Assembly (NCBI GenBank): GCA_037043235.1
Contig: JAWRVZ010000240.1
Location: 124,001 to 188,000, forward strand
Direction: 5' to 3'
DNA length: 64,000 bases
DNA from: Rhodeus uyekii
Taxonomy: Eukaryota; Chordata; Actinopteri; Cypriniformes; Acheilognathidae
The position numbers and the translations under genes are program-made. A model generated the notes under the pieces. It saw only the letters and a list, made by a program, of their open reading frames with translations, searched no databases and was not told where the DNA came from. Shown in pieces: positions 50,301-62,748 of the stretch. Numbering within the stretch: position 1 is the stretch's first letter; every line of letters starts with the position of its first letter.

Positions 50301-51291
50301 ATTTCGCTGAGGGATTGTGGGTAATGATTGGATAGTTTTACTCATTCCACATGGAAGTTGTTTCACAATTTTTTTTCATTATATCATGTAAAAGAATCCA
50401 CACGATAGCAGATCAAATCAGTCATTTTAAAACAGCACAATTAATTTAGCGGTATCTTATGATGCACAAATGGCTTCACATCAGAGGGAGGGGTGTTTAC
50501 TTATGGCACAGTATGGCAGTTGCCATACCCAAAACGGGAGATAAACAGCTTACGATGCTCATTTGGCAGAAATTTCAGCTTTGAAAAACAAATTTGAACA
50601 GCCTAACGCTGTGCCCTAACCAGAAGCGATGCGATTTTCCGCGGCAAGAAATTTTTCTGCCCAAACCAAACTCAACCTGAGACCAAGAACGTGTGGGTGG
50701 GCTGCAAGTTTGCATTTGCAAAGAAATTGATAAGTACATTATCAAATTCCTAAATATTAACATGATTAAAAAGACATACTGAGTGACTGAAGATCATACA
50801 TCGAACATAATAGAATATTTGTTCAATTTGAGTTGCCAGTTTGAACATTTTTGTTTCCTTTCTTTTACTTTCTAGATCTGAGGTGAATTAGCATATCCAT
50901 TGTTGCTTTCATTATTTTTACAGTAAAATACAGTCTCCACTTAAGATTATCATTGTAATACTTTCTTTGTTGCTTCAGCCGCAATGGCGCAGCAATAGAA
51001 ATTGATTTGTAAAATAAAAATGTTGCAAATTGCTGGCTGCATGCTGCGATACAAGGCTTTCGCTCGCGTTTCAGGAAAGTTGACAGAATTGTCATTTGCC
51101 CAATTGGGTTAGTGTTGCATTATCACAAACAAAGTCCCAGCACATGCTTGTGAGTACCAAGTTGTGTTCTTTTTCACTGCTTATTGCGCTTAAATGGCCA
51201 GATAAACACAAAAAAGTTGCTGTCAGTGTAATTAAACATGAGGCTTTTTAATGTTTTCCTTAAGTGTGTGATTTATATGTTTGTGCCTGTA

Positions 51292-52040
51292 CAGTCATGG
51301 CCAAAATTGTTGGCTCCCCTGTATTGCTCACAGAAAAGTATTGCTGTATACATGTTTATTCCCTTTGTGTGTATTGGAACAAAACAAAAAAAGGGAGGGA
51401 AAAAAAGCTAATTTGAAACTCCAAAAATGGGCTGGACAAAATTATTGGCACAATTTCAAAATTGTGGATAAATAAGATTTTTTCAATCATGTGATGCTCC
51501 TTTAAACTCGCCTAGGGCAAGTAACAGGTGTGGGCAATATAAACATCACAGATAAAAAGGATAGAAGTTGACTTAGTCTCTGCATTGTGTGTCTGTGTGT
51601 GCCACACTAACCATGGACAACAGGTGCTCCATGACTATATAAGACCTGCAAGGTTACAAAGCTTACAGTCTCCCACAAAAGGGATTAATATTATCTAACA
51701 TATAATATATTACTAACATATATTATATATTATGTTACTGAGATGAAATAATCAGAGCCATTGTCAGATCTTATGCTGGTGCAATGGCCCTGGGCTCCTG
51801 GTGAATGAAAATGCCCGGCTTAAGTGTGTTGGCAGATTTTAGATAACGAAGACATTGATGCCATTGACTGGCCCTCGAGTTTACCAGACCTAAATCCACT
51901 GAATGAACCTCTGATAGATTATATATTGAAGACTCTGAAGCCTCCAATAGCGCCACAGACTGTCCAGGAGTATGGGATCAATTTCACGCCTAAAGTACTG
52001 TGGTCAAGGATGAAAAATAAGCGTAAACCAAAATTTTAAA
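51292..52040 (+). mobile_element. Decayed Tc1-type transposon
   Basis: Left end CAGTCATGGCCAAAATTGTT after TA, followed by a decayed region with a transposase remnant near 51865-51970 reading WPSSLPDLNPLNEPLIDYIL, i.e. the third catalytic segment of a Tc1 enzyme with the Glu region changed. The right inverted end (inverse of CAGTCATGGCC) was not found. A different Tc1 family from the copies at 26.6 and 61.4 kb. Confidence 0.72.
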
Positions 52041-52415
52041 CGCATTAAAAACGATGTTGGGCGCAAACATAAACTTGTTTGTGTGTCCTAAAATATTATG
52101 CTTTCATTTGCATGTGTTTTGTGTTCTTTTCCATTTTCTGCTCACTTGTTATTTTTCTGCTCGTTTGCGCTCGTTTCCTCTTCGTTCTCGTTTCCAAATT
52201 CTGTGCTTACGATCCAAAAAGTTGCAGTTCAAATTTCATGTAAATTAGGGCAGGCGTAAGCGTCACCATTGGTTCACTGGTTCTAGATTAAGAGCTCTCC
52301 TCCAGCCAATCAGTGGAAGAGGGGAGTTGACGTCACTCTGGTGCGACTCACGAGGGCGAGGGCTTTGAAAGAACTGTGCAAGTATCTCATAGAGGAGATA
52401 GAGGAGCCTGAAACA

Positions 52416-52745
52416 GCCATAATCACCCTGTAGCCCAAGACTGAAGCTAAGCAGGGTAGAGCCTGGTTGGGAGACCTCCTGGGAAAACTAGGTTGCTGCT
52501 GGAAGAGGTGTTAGGAGGCCAGCAGACTCTGTGGTCTGTGTGGGTCCTAATGCCCCAGTTTAGTGACGGGGACACTGTACTGCAACAAGCACTGTCCTTC
52601 AGATGAGACGTTAAATCAAGGTCCTGACTCTCTGTGGTCATTAAAAATCCCAGGATGTCATTTGTAAAGAGTAGGGGTTCAACCCCAAATGTGCCCATTG
52701 GCCTCGGTCCATCATGGCCTCCCATATACTGATTGGCTTCATCGC
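52416..52745 (+). repeat. 5S rRNA-derived SINE3, 3'-truncated
   Basis: Same body as at 38279 (GTGGTCTGTGTGGGTCCTAA, GACGGGGACACTGTACTGCA, CAGATGAGACGTTAAATCAA). The 5S-like head is shortened, lacking about 20 bases around the 5S box-C-like segment, and the L2-like tail is absent. Confidence 0.82.
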
Positions 52746-53883
52746 TCAGTCTCCATACCATGTGTGGCGATATACTGTCTGATGTTTCTGATGAACTGTT
52801 TCTTTTTAAAGATATTGCTCCATTAAATAGCTTTTCAGTCGTTTGTAGCACAGCTACTTCTATTATACACTTTAAATCAACTGAAAAGCCAGTGTGTAAC
52901 ATTTTTTGAAACATAATTGGTTTGTAGCAAAGTTTCAAAGTAGTTTCACCAACACTTTTTGCATTTTAATGAGCCTGAATGCGACAAATTGACCCTTTTG
53001 AGTTATTTGACAGAATTTATATCTGCCTCACAAGAGCAGCGACTCTCTTCGCAGGATCAAGACGAAAAGGCCACAAAGCCAATCTCCTCACAGAGATTCG
53101 TAACTTAATATGCAAAGAAATTACTTCAGCACACACTCAATTATTCGTGGCTCACGCCACTCCCGAACCCTGAATACAATCCAAGGATGTGTGAAGCCAA
53201 TATGCCGATACTTAAAATAATAAAACGTCCAGCTTTTGACAAGGAAGTCTTTGAATGTGGAATGAAAGATGCATAGGAATATTGCTTTTGACCCCACATT
53301 TTCCCCAGCGTAGACGTCTGTAAATCTAAGATTGCTTTATTCTTTCCCCCACTCCAGCCTGTCTGTAATATGAAAGCAGGTAGCGGGAGTTTCTTCTTGA
53401 CATAGATCAATAAGCAGCCTTGCTATTCGTTATCAGAGATGGCTTGTGGAGATCCGGTGGTAGGGGTGGCTGCAGGGCTTTCATGATGGATGACAGAAAA
53501 ATTGACCCTGAGATCAGCCACTGCACATGCTTTAATCTCTTTTTTTCACTGAGAGTGGAGACAACAAACACGAGGCACGTAATGACGCCGCAAATCTCTC
53601 AAACTTGATGTGACCATCAACAATTGCTTCTGAAGCGAGTCCATCCATACACAAGGAAAAACACTGCTAAATGCAAATAGAAATAAACTAGTGTTAAAAA
53701 AAAGTTAAACTAGTCAAATCACATTTTTCACATTAATGTAATTATTTGCACCTAACATTAAACCTGCTTTACAGCTTTGATTTGTATTTTTCGACTTTAA
53801 TGGTTTAATAGCACTTGAACGAATGGCAGTATGATCATGTAATGTTACTCAGCCAAAGGGATTTATATTATCTAATATATATA

Positions 53884-53884
<1 letters not shown>

Positions 53885-53926
<42 letters not shown>
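53885..53926. repeat. TA dinucleotide repeat
   Basis: About 20 TA units; frames giving Tyr-Ile peptides are artefacts. Confidence 0.95.
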
Positions 53927-53930
<4 letters not shown>

Positions 53931-54846
53931 CAACAATAAATTATGCGTTAAAATATTTTTTACACATTCAACTGAACAAAAATTGCATGAGTTAAACCAT
54001 TCACTTTGGACAGCAAAAAAAAAAAAAAAATTAAAAAAAATTATATATATATAAACATATTGTATATATAAATAACAAAAAAATGCAAATGAAGTAAAAT
54101 AAAAAGACAATAAAAAGCCCTAGTCAAATTAGACAGATGTCAATGTACAATGTAGTTATTTATATACATATACATAAATATAACTAATTTAATATAAAAT
54201 AGAGTTATATTAATAACTGCAAACATTAAAATACATAAATAAACAACAACTAGTCCAAGTCAAATACAGAATCACTTTCAGTGAAAACTATTACAATGCA
54301 GAAACTTTTTACTTTTTTATTTCCTGATGTATAAAGTCATTTATACAAAAGTTATTTTTGTTATATTGTAGCTGTCCTATTGTCTGTAATTTGTTACATT
54401 TTTGTTAATAACACAAACTAGCTATATTGTGACATACTGTTTATCGCTAGAAAGAAAAATGGGTTTAAAAAAAGCAGGGTTATTATATTTAAGACTAATA
54501 CCATTTAAAAAATATTTTATTTCAGCTAGTTTCATTTCTCATTTTCATTTAGTTAACTTGATGTACTAAAACTGAAAAATATAAATAAATAAAAAATATA
54601 GACCTATTACAATTATACAAAAATAAATAAACGCAAAAACACAACAAAATTACTAAATTATTAAAAGAAAAAGATTGAAAATATTAAAAATGTTTTGAAC
54701 TTTCATGAGTCTTATGGACACTTTCACTGTGAATTACCACTGAAGCGCAAACATATCTCCACTGTTTTAAGAGAGAAAAGAGAATGATAGCAGTTTGGAA
54801 TGACACGGGGGCAAGAGACAGCGGCCGCAGGTGTGTTCAGTCCTAC

Positions 54847-55131
54847 CTTAGTCGTGGAGGTCGTGCAGGGGGGAGCTAATCGCTTGCAGGTCAGCTCGCT
54901 ATTGGATGTGCTGGTTGTCCCGGTGACCGGGGTGGGCAGCAGCGAGGGGATGACGGGCAGGGGCAGGAGGCCGGGCCGGTTGTTGCCGCTGTTGGGGACA
55001 GAAGAGACAGACGTGGAGACGCAGCCGTTAACGGTGCCGCCGCCGCAGCTGCTGTTGGTGACGCAGCGCTCCCTCCGATCCCACACACCACGGAAATCCC
55101 GCTCAAAACGCTGATGGTAACGTGACATCAT
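54847..55131 (-). CDS. klhl29: KLHL29 first coding exon (start codon, N-terminal region)
   Basis: This exon encodes the N-terminus of a kelch-like protein, beginning MMSRYHQRFERDF, which matches the remembered vertebrate KLHL29 start (MSR-H/Y-H-x-RFERD). The rest is low complexity (Ser, Thr, Pro, Gly) with the recognisable stretch RPGLLPLPVIPS. Two adjacent ATG codons lie at 55131-55129 and 55128-55126. An in-frame TGA at 55170-55168 excludes any earlier start in the exon. A good acceptor (TTTCCTCCAG) precedes 55177, so roughly 46 bases of 5' UTR share this exon. The donor is AAG|GTAGGA after 54847, phase 0. In the family this region is poorly conserved and has no known enzymatic role. Further 5' UTR exons and the promoter should lie to the right and are not seen. 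The first or the second ATG may be used; the family favours a single Met. Confidence 0.9.
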
Positions 55132-55265
55132 GACAGAGCGGATCGGGAGAACGGGAGACACTTCTTCTCACGGGGACCTGGAGGAAACCTAACGGAGAAC
55201 AACAAACATCTTATATTAACATCTTAAACTACAGTTACCTCGATGAATAATCACTAACAATAAAG

Positions 55266-55412
55266 CTTTCCAGTAGCTCAATCAGTAGAGCATTGATGTT
55301 TACAACGCCACGGTCATGGGTTCAATCCCAGGGAAAGCGAGAACTGATTCAATGTGTTTCTTGAATGCAAGTTGCTTTGGATAAAAGCGTCTGCCAAATT
55401 CATAAATGTAAT
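55266..55412 (+). repeat. tRNA-derived SINE, near full length
   Basis: Head TTCCAGTAGCTCAATCAGTA then GAGCATTGATG, box-B GGGTTCAATCCC, body CGAGAACTGATTCAATGTGT, tail TTGCTTTGGATAAAAGCGTC then TGCCAAATTCATAAATGTAA. Best example of this family in the window; it resembles cyprinid tRNA-derived SINEs with L2-type tails. Confidence 0.85.
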
Positions 55413-57022
55413 GATCAATATAGGGAAGGTTTGGAAAAATGGAAACCAAAGGTTCATTGGAAATGACATTTTTGCAAAAACAATCCTATCCATACAAGAC
55501 ACATGCATAGAATCAATACTAAGTTATGGATACAAAACACTCTCATCATAATGCATAATTTGTAATTAGTATATTTTGACATTTGCATCATATAACCGAC
55601 TCCATATGTTGACTCTATATCCTGATATTTGTTAACACTATCAGTTAGGTTTAAGAGTCGGGTTTAATTCACCAGACATTTCATTTTCAAACTGCCGAAA
55701 TACATACAACAACTAATGTCATAAAATAGAAAAAATAAAAATGAATTCAAAATATTAATCAAAGCGTTTTTAATGCAAGTATTAAAATAAAAAAAAAATC
55801 AAATAAAAATAATGAATAAACATAATAAAATGAAAGTCGTCAATAACAGTCAAGTTTAACTGTTCCAGAGAAAACTGAAGATGCTTTTTCCATTTGAAAC
55901 TGCCATGAAATGCAAAGCAATATCATTTTGCAAATGACACACAGGCACGTTTTTTCCCCCTACTTTTTTCACATATCTACAATAGAGAAATAAATGATAT
56001 CGCTTCTAGCATATCTTGTGGACACTTGAAAAGTGCAGCAAATGATAATCAGAGCAACACATTTCAGCTTTTGCAGAAATACAGTCCAATATTTCCAATT
56101 AGTCTAGGTTCTACTATTATATCTAGGATAGTGTGTAGATCAGCGATCGGCTTATGAATAAAACAAATACTGCAGTGCTTTTCTGTGCAAATATTTATGT
56201 AATTAACTGATTATTGTGATTAATTAATAGGCTCATCCTAAGTTAAAATGATTAAATTGGCAGCCCTAATTAAGACACTTAGATTTTTTTTTTTTAATTA
56301 TATTTTAAATCTGCCAAAATCTGAAAGTATTTAAACATCAGATCCAATATAATTTACACTTATACACATCAAAGCACAATAATATCAGAACATGCGTTTT
56401 AATAGTAGATTATGTTTAATGCTTTCTGCTTCAATGATCATGTTCACCAAGTGTTTCAAATTACCATTTGATTTGATTTGTAAATAAGCGAGATCACACT
56501 GATGTTTGCTGCTCCATCTCGTCTTTAGACTCACGCAGAACCGAATCAAACTGCTTTCCTGTTAAATTAGATCAACGTGTCCCATCATTCTGAAAAAGTT
56601 AACCACATTTGACAACCTTTCATCAAAAGCTACAGCTAACTGGAACCAATAAAAGCAATGAATGGATGCAGACGTAGCAGAAGAATTCAGTGTCTGGCCA
56701 GCATGTCCATCGTCGCAGGATTCATTCTTTATGATTCTGCCTTTGAATTCCGCACAAAAAAAGCGATAGGTCACAAGTTGTCTGAATGTCTAGAGAGTCG
56801 AGATAAGCAACTGCTTTACAGATCGGTCCAGCCATGATGTGTGACAGCAGCACAAAAGAACAAAGCTGATGCTGATAAGAAGTCTACACTCCCCTGTTTT
56901 TATTTCTATCTTTTTTTCTCTGAAATGTCCCTTTGGTGATATTGCATAGACTGCAATTTTTGCATTGAAAGTAAAAAAGTTCACTTTGATTCAATTTTAC
57001 ATAAAAAAACAGTTTTATGTGT

Positions 57023-57245
57023 GAATGTGTGTGTGTGTGTTTGTGTGCGCGTGTGTGAGAGAGTGTGTGCGTGCATGCGCATGTTTATGTGTGTGAGAGT
57101 GTGTGCGCGCGCGAGAGTTTGTGCGTGCATGTGTGTGAGTGTGTGCGTGAGCCTCTCTGTCTGCGTGTGTGCGTATTTGTGTGCGAGCATGTGCGCATTG
57201 TGTGTGCGTGTGTGCGCATCTATGTGTGCGTGCGCGTGCATTAGA
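57023..57245. repeat. GT/GC-rich imperfect repeat
   Basis: Alternating GTGT, GTGC and GCGC dinucleotides with GAGAG interruptions. Cys/Val-rich frames are artefacts. Confidence 0.93.
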
Positions 57246-57409
57246 TAGATGTTCACATGTTCATGTGTGGCGCACATGTGTGTGTGTTTGTGAGAATGTG
57301 TTCACGCGTGTGATAGACGTTCACATGTTCATTAAAAGTAAAACAATAAACATTAATAAATAATACATTACTTTGACTATACATTAAATGCACACACATC
57401 AACACACAT

Positions 57410-58363
57410 TAAGGGTGTAACTGTACACAAAACCGACAATTCGGTATGTTTTAAAGTCACGGTTCGGTGAAGCAGGGGGAGAAAACGAAACATAAAATTG
57501 CTTTTTCTTGATTAAACAGTGGTTTATTGAACAAATTGTGTCTGTGTCTTGAATTAATTAAACTACTATGAATTAAATTATATGTTTCTTAAAAAAGGAT
57601 CTAAAAATGATCTCTGATAATGCAGTAAATGTAGGTAGTCCTTACTTGTACATTACTAAAATATTAAAAGTAAAAAATTCAGTTGCTAATTATTTTTAGA
57701 TAATAACAACATTCCAATAACAAATTGTATGCAAACTACACATAAGGCGGTTCTTCTAAATCTAACTATAAAATTATGTATTTACTCTAATTCGTTGTTG
57801 AAATATAATCATTTGCACATTGGCTGTCATTTTCATGACAGATATTTTAAATAATCAAGAAATCACAAACAGGTCAAGTAAAACAATGGATATCTAGGCT
57901 AATATAGTGCAGTCATTCAGTGAGAGAGTTCATATCTCTGGCGAGTTAACAAGCTGTGACACTGAATGACTGCCTGAGGTAAATGATGTAATGCTACATG
58001 ACATCTTGTTTACAAGCGCTTTTATTGATGTCTTTCCTCGGTTGAAACACTGATTGAGTGATCACATGAGATATGATGCGTTTCAGCAAGTTTTACTGAA
58101 TCCATCAACATGCCTTCAAATATTCATTCTTGTTTATTCTGTAACCAGTATTAAAAAGTAGATATGATCACACTGACTCACGCGCCACGCTGCCGCTTGA
58201 ACTGAGGCGACTATACAGGGATCTGTCACTAAAGCGCGTAAAAAAGGAATTAATTGATGGAATTTTGTGATAAAATGGACAGGATTTTAAAGATGACACT
58301 TTGTTTCTAATCGAAAGTAACAAAAAACAGAGCTTATTGTGATTATTGGTGGTTACACCGTTA
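57410..58363. mobile_element. Candidate hAT-like element (GGGTGTAAC ends)
   Basis: Left end TTAAGGGTGTAACTGTACAC, right end TGGTGGTTACACCGTTA; the two are inverse over about 13 bases. The clear 8-base duplication expected for hAT was not found. No coding capacity recognised. Confidence 0.45.
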
Positions 58364-58726
58364 GACTGAAATAATACAGCTACTTACTGCAAAAAACTCA
58401 GTAAAAGTAACATAAAATGTATGGTTAACTACTGTAATATGCAATGAATTATGGGTATTTTTATGAAGTTTACAGTGCTTAACAGTATATATATATACAT
58501 ATATATATATATAGAAAGAGCTCTACACACTCTAAAGCAGGGGTCTCAAACATGCGGCCCGCGGGCCAATTGCGGCCCGCGAAACGATATTTTGTGGCCC
58601 GCGGGACCATTTGAAAGTTTAATGTAAGTGTGGCCCGCGAGTGCTGAATGAATAGCGCTTTACCGCGTTGTGTGCGGAAGATTCCTTTTTCGTGCGAGGT
58701 GGAGCTGGAGCTGTACAAACCAACCA

Positions 58727-58855
58727 ATCACAGTGGAGTATATGACTCCCAAGGGCCAATCACAGTGGAGCACATGACTCCCGGGGGCCAATCACAGTGG
58801 AGCACATGACTCCCGGGGGCCAATCACAGTGAAGTAAATTACTCCCGGGGGCGGG
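58727..58855. repeat. Four tandem ~32-bp units inside hAT
   Basis: Unit: CCAATCACAGTGGAGCACAT followed by GACTCCCGGGGG. Four copies; the middle two are nearly identical. It contains a CCAAT word in each unit. Confidence 0.9.
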
Positions 58856-59319
58856 GCATCGGCCGGGCTTGATGCAGACAGAGAAACAACTGTGGAGCTG
58901 CCCGTTTAACATCACATTTGTCAAAGCCGTCATAGAATTATTACTTCTTATTGTGATTGAAATTGAGCATTTTCTACTTTGAGCTGGACGAAGTGAATGT
59001 TACTGTTATCGGCGTTGGATTTAGCGTCATGCGGATTGTATTTGTTTTTCCATAATTTGAAATGGGCTGATTTGCGGGACATCGGTGTTATAATATAGAA
59101 AATAAAATCCAGTAAATATCGCCTCCGTGGCTGCATCCCATTGTTTGTATATAGTACATTTATTAATGCGTCCCACAGTCCCAGCTAATAATTAACAGCC
59201 GGTAGCAGTCACCTATATCTGTATTTTCTACCATATAAAATATTACGATGTTCATGTCATCAGGAAAGTATGGAAGCCTGTTTCCGCCACAGTTGAGAAA
59301 AAAAAGGATTATTTAAGTC

Positions 59320-59612
59320 ATAATAATGAGAGAGTTTCTCATAATAATGACTTAGTATCTGGACAGAATTAGAAGTTTCATAATAATGACTTAATATCTC
59401 AAAATAATGAGAACATTTCTTATAATAATGACTTAGTATCTCGAAATAATGAGAGAGATTATCATAGTAATGACTTAGTATCTTAAAATAATGAGAATTT
59501 CTCATAATAATGACTTAATATCTGGAAAAAATGAGAAAGTTTCATAATATTGACTTATCTCAAAATAATGAGAGTTTATCATAATAATGACTTAGTATCT
59601 TGAAAAAATTAG
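59320..59612. repeat. Tandem ~40-bp AT-rich units inside hAT
   Basis: Seven or so diverged units of TCATAATAATGACTTAGTAT then CTCGAAATAATGAGAGAGTT. Minus-strand frames give repeated ILSHYYE peptides, an artefact. Confidence 0.9.
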
Positions 59613-60975
59613 TAACTTTTTCCTCAACCTTGAACTTCAGTAAGTCCAAGTACATAGAAGAAGAACCCATTGAAGTTAAAGAACTGTCAATAATGACGTT
59701 TGAGAAAAAAAAATTTTTTGTGGAATACTTGATGCGGCCCTGCCTCACCCAAACTCTGCCTCCTGCGGCCCCCAGCTCATTTGAGTTTGAGACCCCTGCT
59801 CTAAAGGTTTAAGTTTTGTTTTAAACATGCGGATGGAAGGGTGTAGTCAGGTAATAACAGTACACGTGTGGTGATATAAATGTAATTTTTAACATATACT
59901 GTATAAACTTTGTTTGCACGTCACAAAAATGCAAAGTTTGTCAAGTGTGCACATAATAGACGGCGCTGCTGAGTGGATCCACAGCTGCGAGTTTTCCTGA
60001 GGTTGGTACTTTTTACTAAACAAATTGAACAGTTACTTTTAAAATGTAAACCATTACCAATATCAATTAAATGTAGCTAAATATATGAGGAAATTAAATA
60101 ATAAAATCTGAAGGAACTATTTGTTTCCCTCAAAAACTGTCAGATAATAAAGTCAGATGATGATGGAAAACAAGGAAAAAAGCCCTGGGAATTCCACAAA
60201 ACACACATTTTTACACAGCTGCTTTAAATTCAAGCTGAAGGATGGATCCAGCAGTACAGACGGATGAAATTAAACTGGTATTGTTGATCATATCTCTGAC
60301 ATGTGGTTAAAGACAGGCAAGAAAATAAAAACTGTAGGAGTCGTTTCATTTGTATCTTGTACCCAAGCTCTAATAATGTGAATTATGTAAATTGCAGTAT
60401 CATTGTGGGCTAAAAAAAAAAACACTGATGCACAAATGGCTTTGATATAATGAAGAGGATGGGTGTAAATAAATACAGCAGCTACAGCATGTTCTGTCTT
60501 CAAACTATGTTCAAAAAACACAAAGCATATCATTAAATACACCATCCTTTTGTTCTCTACTTCAGTCCAACCTCCTCTAAAGATGCCTAATGAGCTATAA
60601 ACACATTTCAAATCCATCAAGAATCAGAAAATGAAAGTTCCACTGTACTTAACATGATCATGAAAACCCACTTATCTCGAGCGGTTTACTCGCCAACCCT
60701 GTTATGTAGATGGTTTTGAAGTGGAACCGCCAAATGCCCTCATTGTCTTAGCATTTTCTTATCGGTTATGTCGGGTTATTTTATGCTGCCAAACCCTGAT
60801 GTCTCGAGCACAAAAGAGGGACAAATTCGCCACTTCACATCAGTTATCTCGATCCCCGTGACTAATGATGGTACAGAGTTCACTACGCATGTGCTGAGTA
60901 AGTACCTGTGAGTGCGCTGTTGCACGTGCATCACGGTCTGTATGATCGCTCGCTCCAGTAACGCTTCACTCACTC

Positions 60976-61200
60976 TTGCGGCGCAGTGCAGTGCAGCCGC
61001 AGAAGATCTCGTGCAAAAATCAAGCTTTACAGATGCTATCTTGGAAGAGGAGGCGCAGGAGTTCGCCTTCACTGTCCAGGAATTCCCAGATTACACTGAC
61101 ATCGACAAAGACATCGTTACTGATAGAAGCTTTTGTTTTCAAGCAGACCGTTAAAGGCAAAAAGCAACAAAGCATTTTAGACTTTGTAAAGAAACCATAG
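60976..61200 (+). pseudogene. Tigger-like transposase C-terminal remnant
   Basis: One frame reads SSFTDAILEEEAQEFAFTVQ then EFPDYTDIDKDIVTDRSF; another ends KGKKQQSILDFVKKP with a stop at 61200. It is the better preserved of the two remnants in the window, but frames differ by one base and the catalytic core is absent. Confidence 0.65.
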
Positions 61201-61433
61201 TAACCGTGTGTGCAATACTTTCCAGAACTTTGTCTGAGCGAAATGAGTGTGTTTTGAGCGAATGTGTTTATGTGTGTTGTGACTGTGTTTATGCTGTGAG
61301 TGAAATTGTGTTTGCAATGTTGGAGAATATGATTAAAGGTTTGTATCAAGAATCAAAGGTAGTTTTTATTGTATACTGGTAATCTCTACTGTTAGTTGGT
61401 GCACATATGCCTTTTGTCGTTAGAAAACATATA

Positions 61434-62648
61434 CACTCACCTAAAGGATTATTAGGAACACCATACTAATACTGTGTTTGACCCACTTTCGCCTTCAGAA
61501 CTGCCTTAATTCAACGTGGCATTGATTCAACAAGGTGCTGAAAGCATTCTTTACAAATGTTGGCCCATATTGATAGGAGCATCTTGCAGTTGATGGAGAT
61601 TTGTGGGATGCACATCCAGGACACGAAGCTCCCGTTCCTCCACATCCCAAAGATGATCTATTGGGTTGAGATCTGGTGACTGTGGGGCCATTTTAGTACA
61701 GTGAACTCATTGTCAAGTTCAAGAAACCAATTTGAAATGATTCGAGCTTTGTGACATGGTGCATTATCCTGCTGGAAGCAGCATCAGAGGATGGGTACAT
61801 GGTGGTCATGAAGGGATGGACATGGTAAGAAACAATGCTCAGGTAGGCCGTGACATTTAAACGAAGCGCAATTGGCACTAAGGGGCCTAAAGTGTGTCAA
61901 GAAAACATCCCCCACACCATTACACCACCACCACCAGCCTGCACAGTGGTAACAAGACATGATGGATTCATGTTCTCATTCTGTTTACGCCAAATTCTGA
62001 CTCTACCATCTGAATGTCTCAACAGAAATCGAGACTCATCAGACCAGGCAACATTTTTCCAGTCTTCAACTGTCCAATTTTGGTGAGCTCGTGTACATCG
62101 TAGCCTCTTTTTCCTATTTGTATTGGAGATGAGTGGTACCCGGTGGGGTCTTCTGCTGTTGTAGTCCATCCGCCTCAAGCTTGTGCTTGTTGTGGCTTCA
62201 CAAATGCTTTGCTGCAAACCTCGGTTGTAACGAGTGGTTATTTCAGTCAAAGTTGCTCTTCTATCAGCTTGAATCAGTCGCCCATTCTCCTCTGACCTCT
62301 AGCATCAACAAGGCATTTTCTCCCACAGGACTGCCGCATACTGGATGTTTTTCCCTTTTCACACCATTCTTTGTAAACCCTAGAAATGGTTGTGCGTGAA
62401 AATCCCAGTAACTGAGCAGAGTGTGAAATACTCAGACCGGCCCGTCTGGCACCAACAACCATGCCACGCTCAAAATTGCTTAAATCACCTTTCTTTCCCA
62501 TTCTGACATTCAGTTTGGAGTTCAGGAGATTGTCTTGACCAGGAACAACCCCTAAATGCATTGAAGCAGCTGCCATGTGATTGGTTGATTAGATAATTGG
62601 ATTAAAGAGACATTGAACAGGTGTTCCTCATAATCCTTTAGGTGAGTG
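61434..62648 (-). mobile_element. Tc1-type transposon inside Tigger element
   Basis: Ends CACTCACCTAAAGGATTATT then AGGAACACC and GTTCCTCATAATCCTTTAGG then TGAGTG, flanked by TA (61432-61433, 62649-62650). Length 1215 bases; same family as 26646-27747 but with the middle of the gene retained. Confidence 0.92.
61466..62576 (-). pseudogene. Tc1-type transposase, inactivated
   Basis: N-terminal part (MGKKGDLSNFERGMVVGARR, helix-turn-helix SISHSAQLLGFSRTTISRVY) runs from 62576 to 62274 and leaves frame after GQRRMGD. It continues from 62250: TEITTRYNRGLQQSICEATT, SNTNRKKRLRCTRAHQNWTV, WSDESRFLLRHSDGRVRIWR, GGGGVMVWGMFS, then a stop at 61897. The remaining segments (QQDN-A-P-C-H, SPDLNPIDHLWD) lie in other frames down to the stop at 61466. 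The region LRRMDYNSRRPHRVPLISNT is present here but missing from the 26.7-kb copy. The third catalytic position reads Asp, not Glu, as in that copy. Confidence 0.87.
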
Positions 62649-62748
62649 TACAGTGTATGTATATTTTTATAGCATGCCGATCGCTTCATCAAACAAATCG
62701 CCATATTGACTTTTGGTTATTTCGACTATTTTTTGCAACCCCCTAGGC

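Larger units (their letters stand above)
40034..54846 (-). other. klhl29: KLHL29 intron after first coding exon
   Basis: A 14.8-kb intron with no supported exon inside. It holds a homeodomain-site-rich stretch near 40060-40230, the GATG minisatellite (42.06-44.76 kb), an old inverted-repeat-type element split by a Tigger-like element (45.8-47.3 kb), a decayed Tc1-type fragment (51.29-52.04 kb), a SINE3 fragment (52.4 kb) and TA repeats (53.9 kb). I see nothing identifiable in most of 40.3-42.0, 47.4-51.2 and 54.1-54.8 kb. Confidence 0.85.
58538..59798. mobile_element. Non-autonomous hAT element with perfect 8-bp duplication (1261 bp)
   Basis: Left end CAGGGGTCTCAAACATGCGG, right end TTTGAGTTTGAGACCCCTG, about 14 bases of inverted repeat, flanked by CTCTAAAG (58530-58537 and 59799-59806). 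Subterminal GCGGCCCGCGGG words recur near the left end. It carries two internal tandem arrays (58727-58855 and 59320-59612). No transposase. Confidence 0.92.
60657..62748 (+). mobile_element. Tigger-like element, third copy, invaded by Tc1 and hAT
   Basis: Left part from about 60657 (ACCCACTTATCTCGAGCGGT, left tip decayed) carries the shared blocks and transposase remnant. A Tc1 copy is inserted at 61434-62648. The Tigger sequence then resumes (CAGTGTATGTATATTTTTAT... TTTTTTGCAACCCCCTAGGC), and at 62749 a hAT begins. The right end of the Tigger should lie beyond 64000. Confidence 0.82.

Noticed and set aside
54800..55114. Plus-strand frame of 104 residues over the first coding exon
   Set aside because: Antisense shadow of the KLHL29 exon, whose frame is supported by protein family and splice sites.
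55132..55161. N-terminal extension (SPVLPIRSV) upstream of MMSR
   Set aside because: The apparent start is GTG, not ATG, and a TGA lies in frame three codons further up.
59260..59505. Minus-strand frame with repeated ILSHYYE units
   Set aside because: Translation of the tandem array inside the hAT element.
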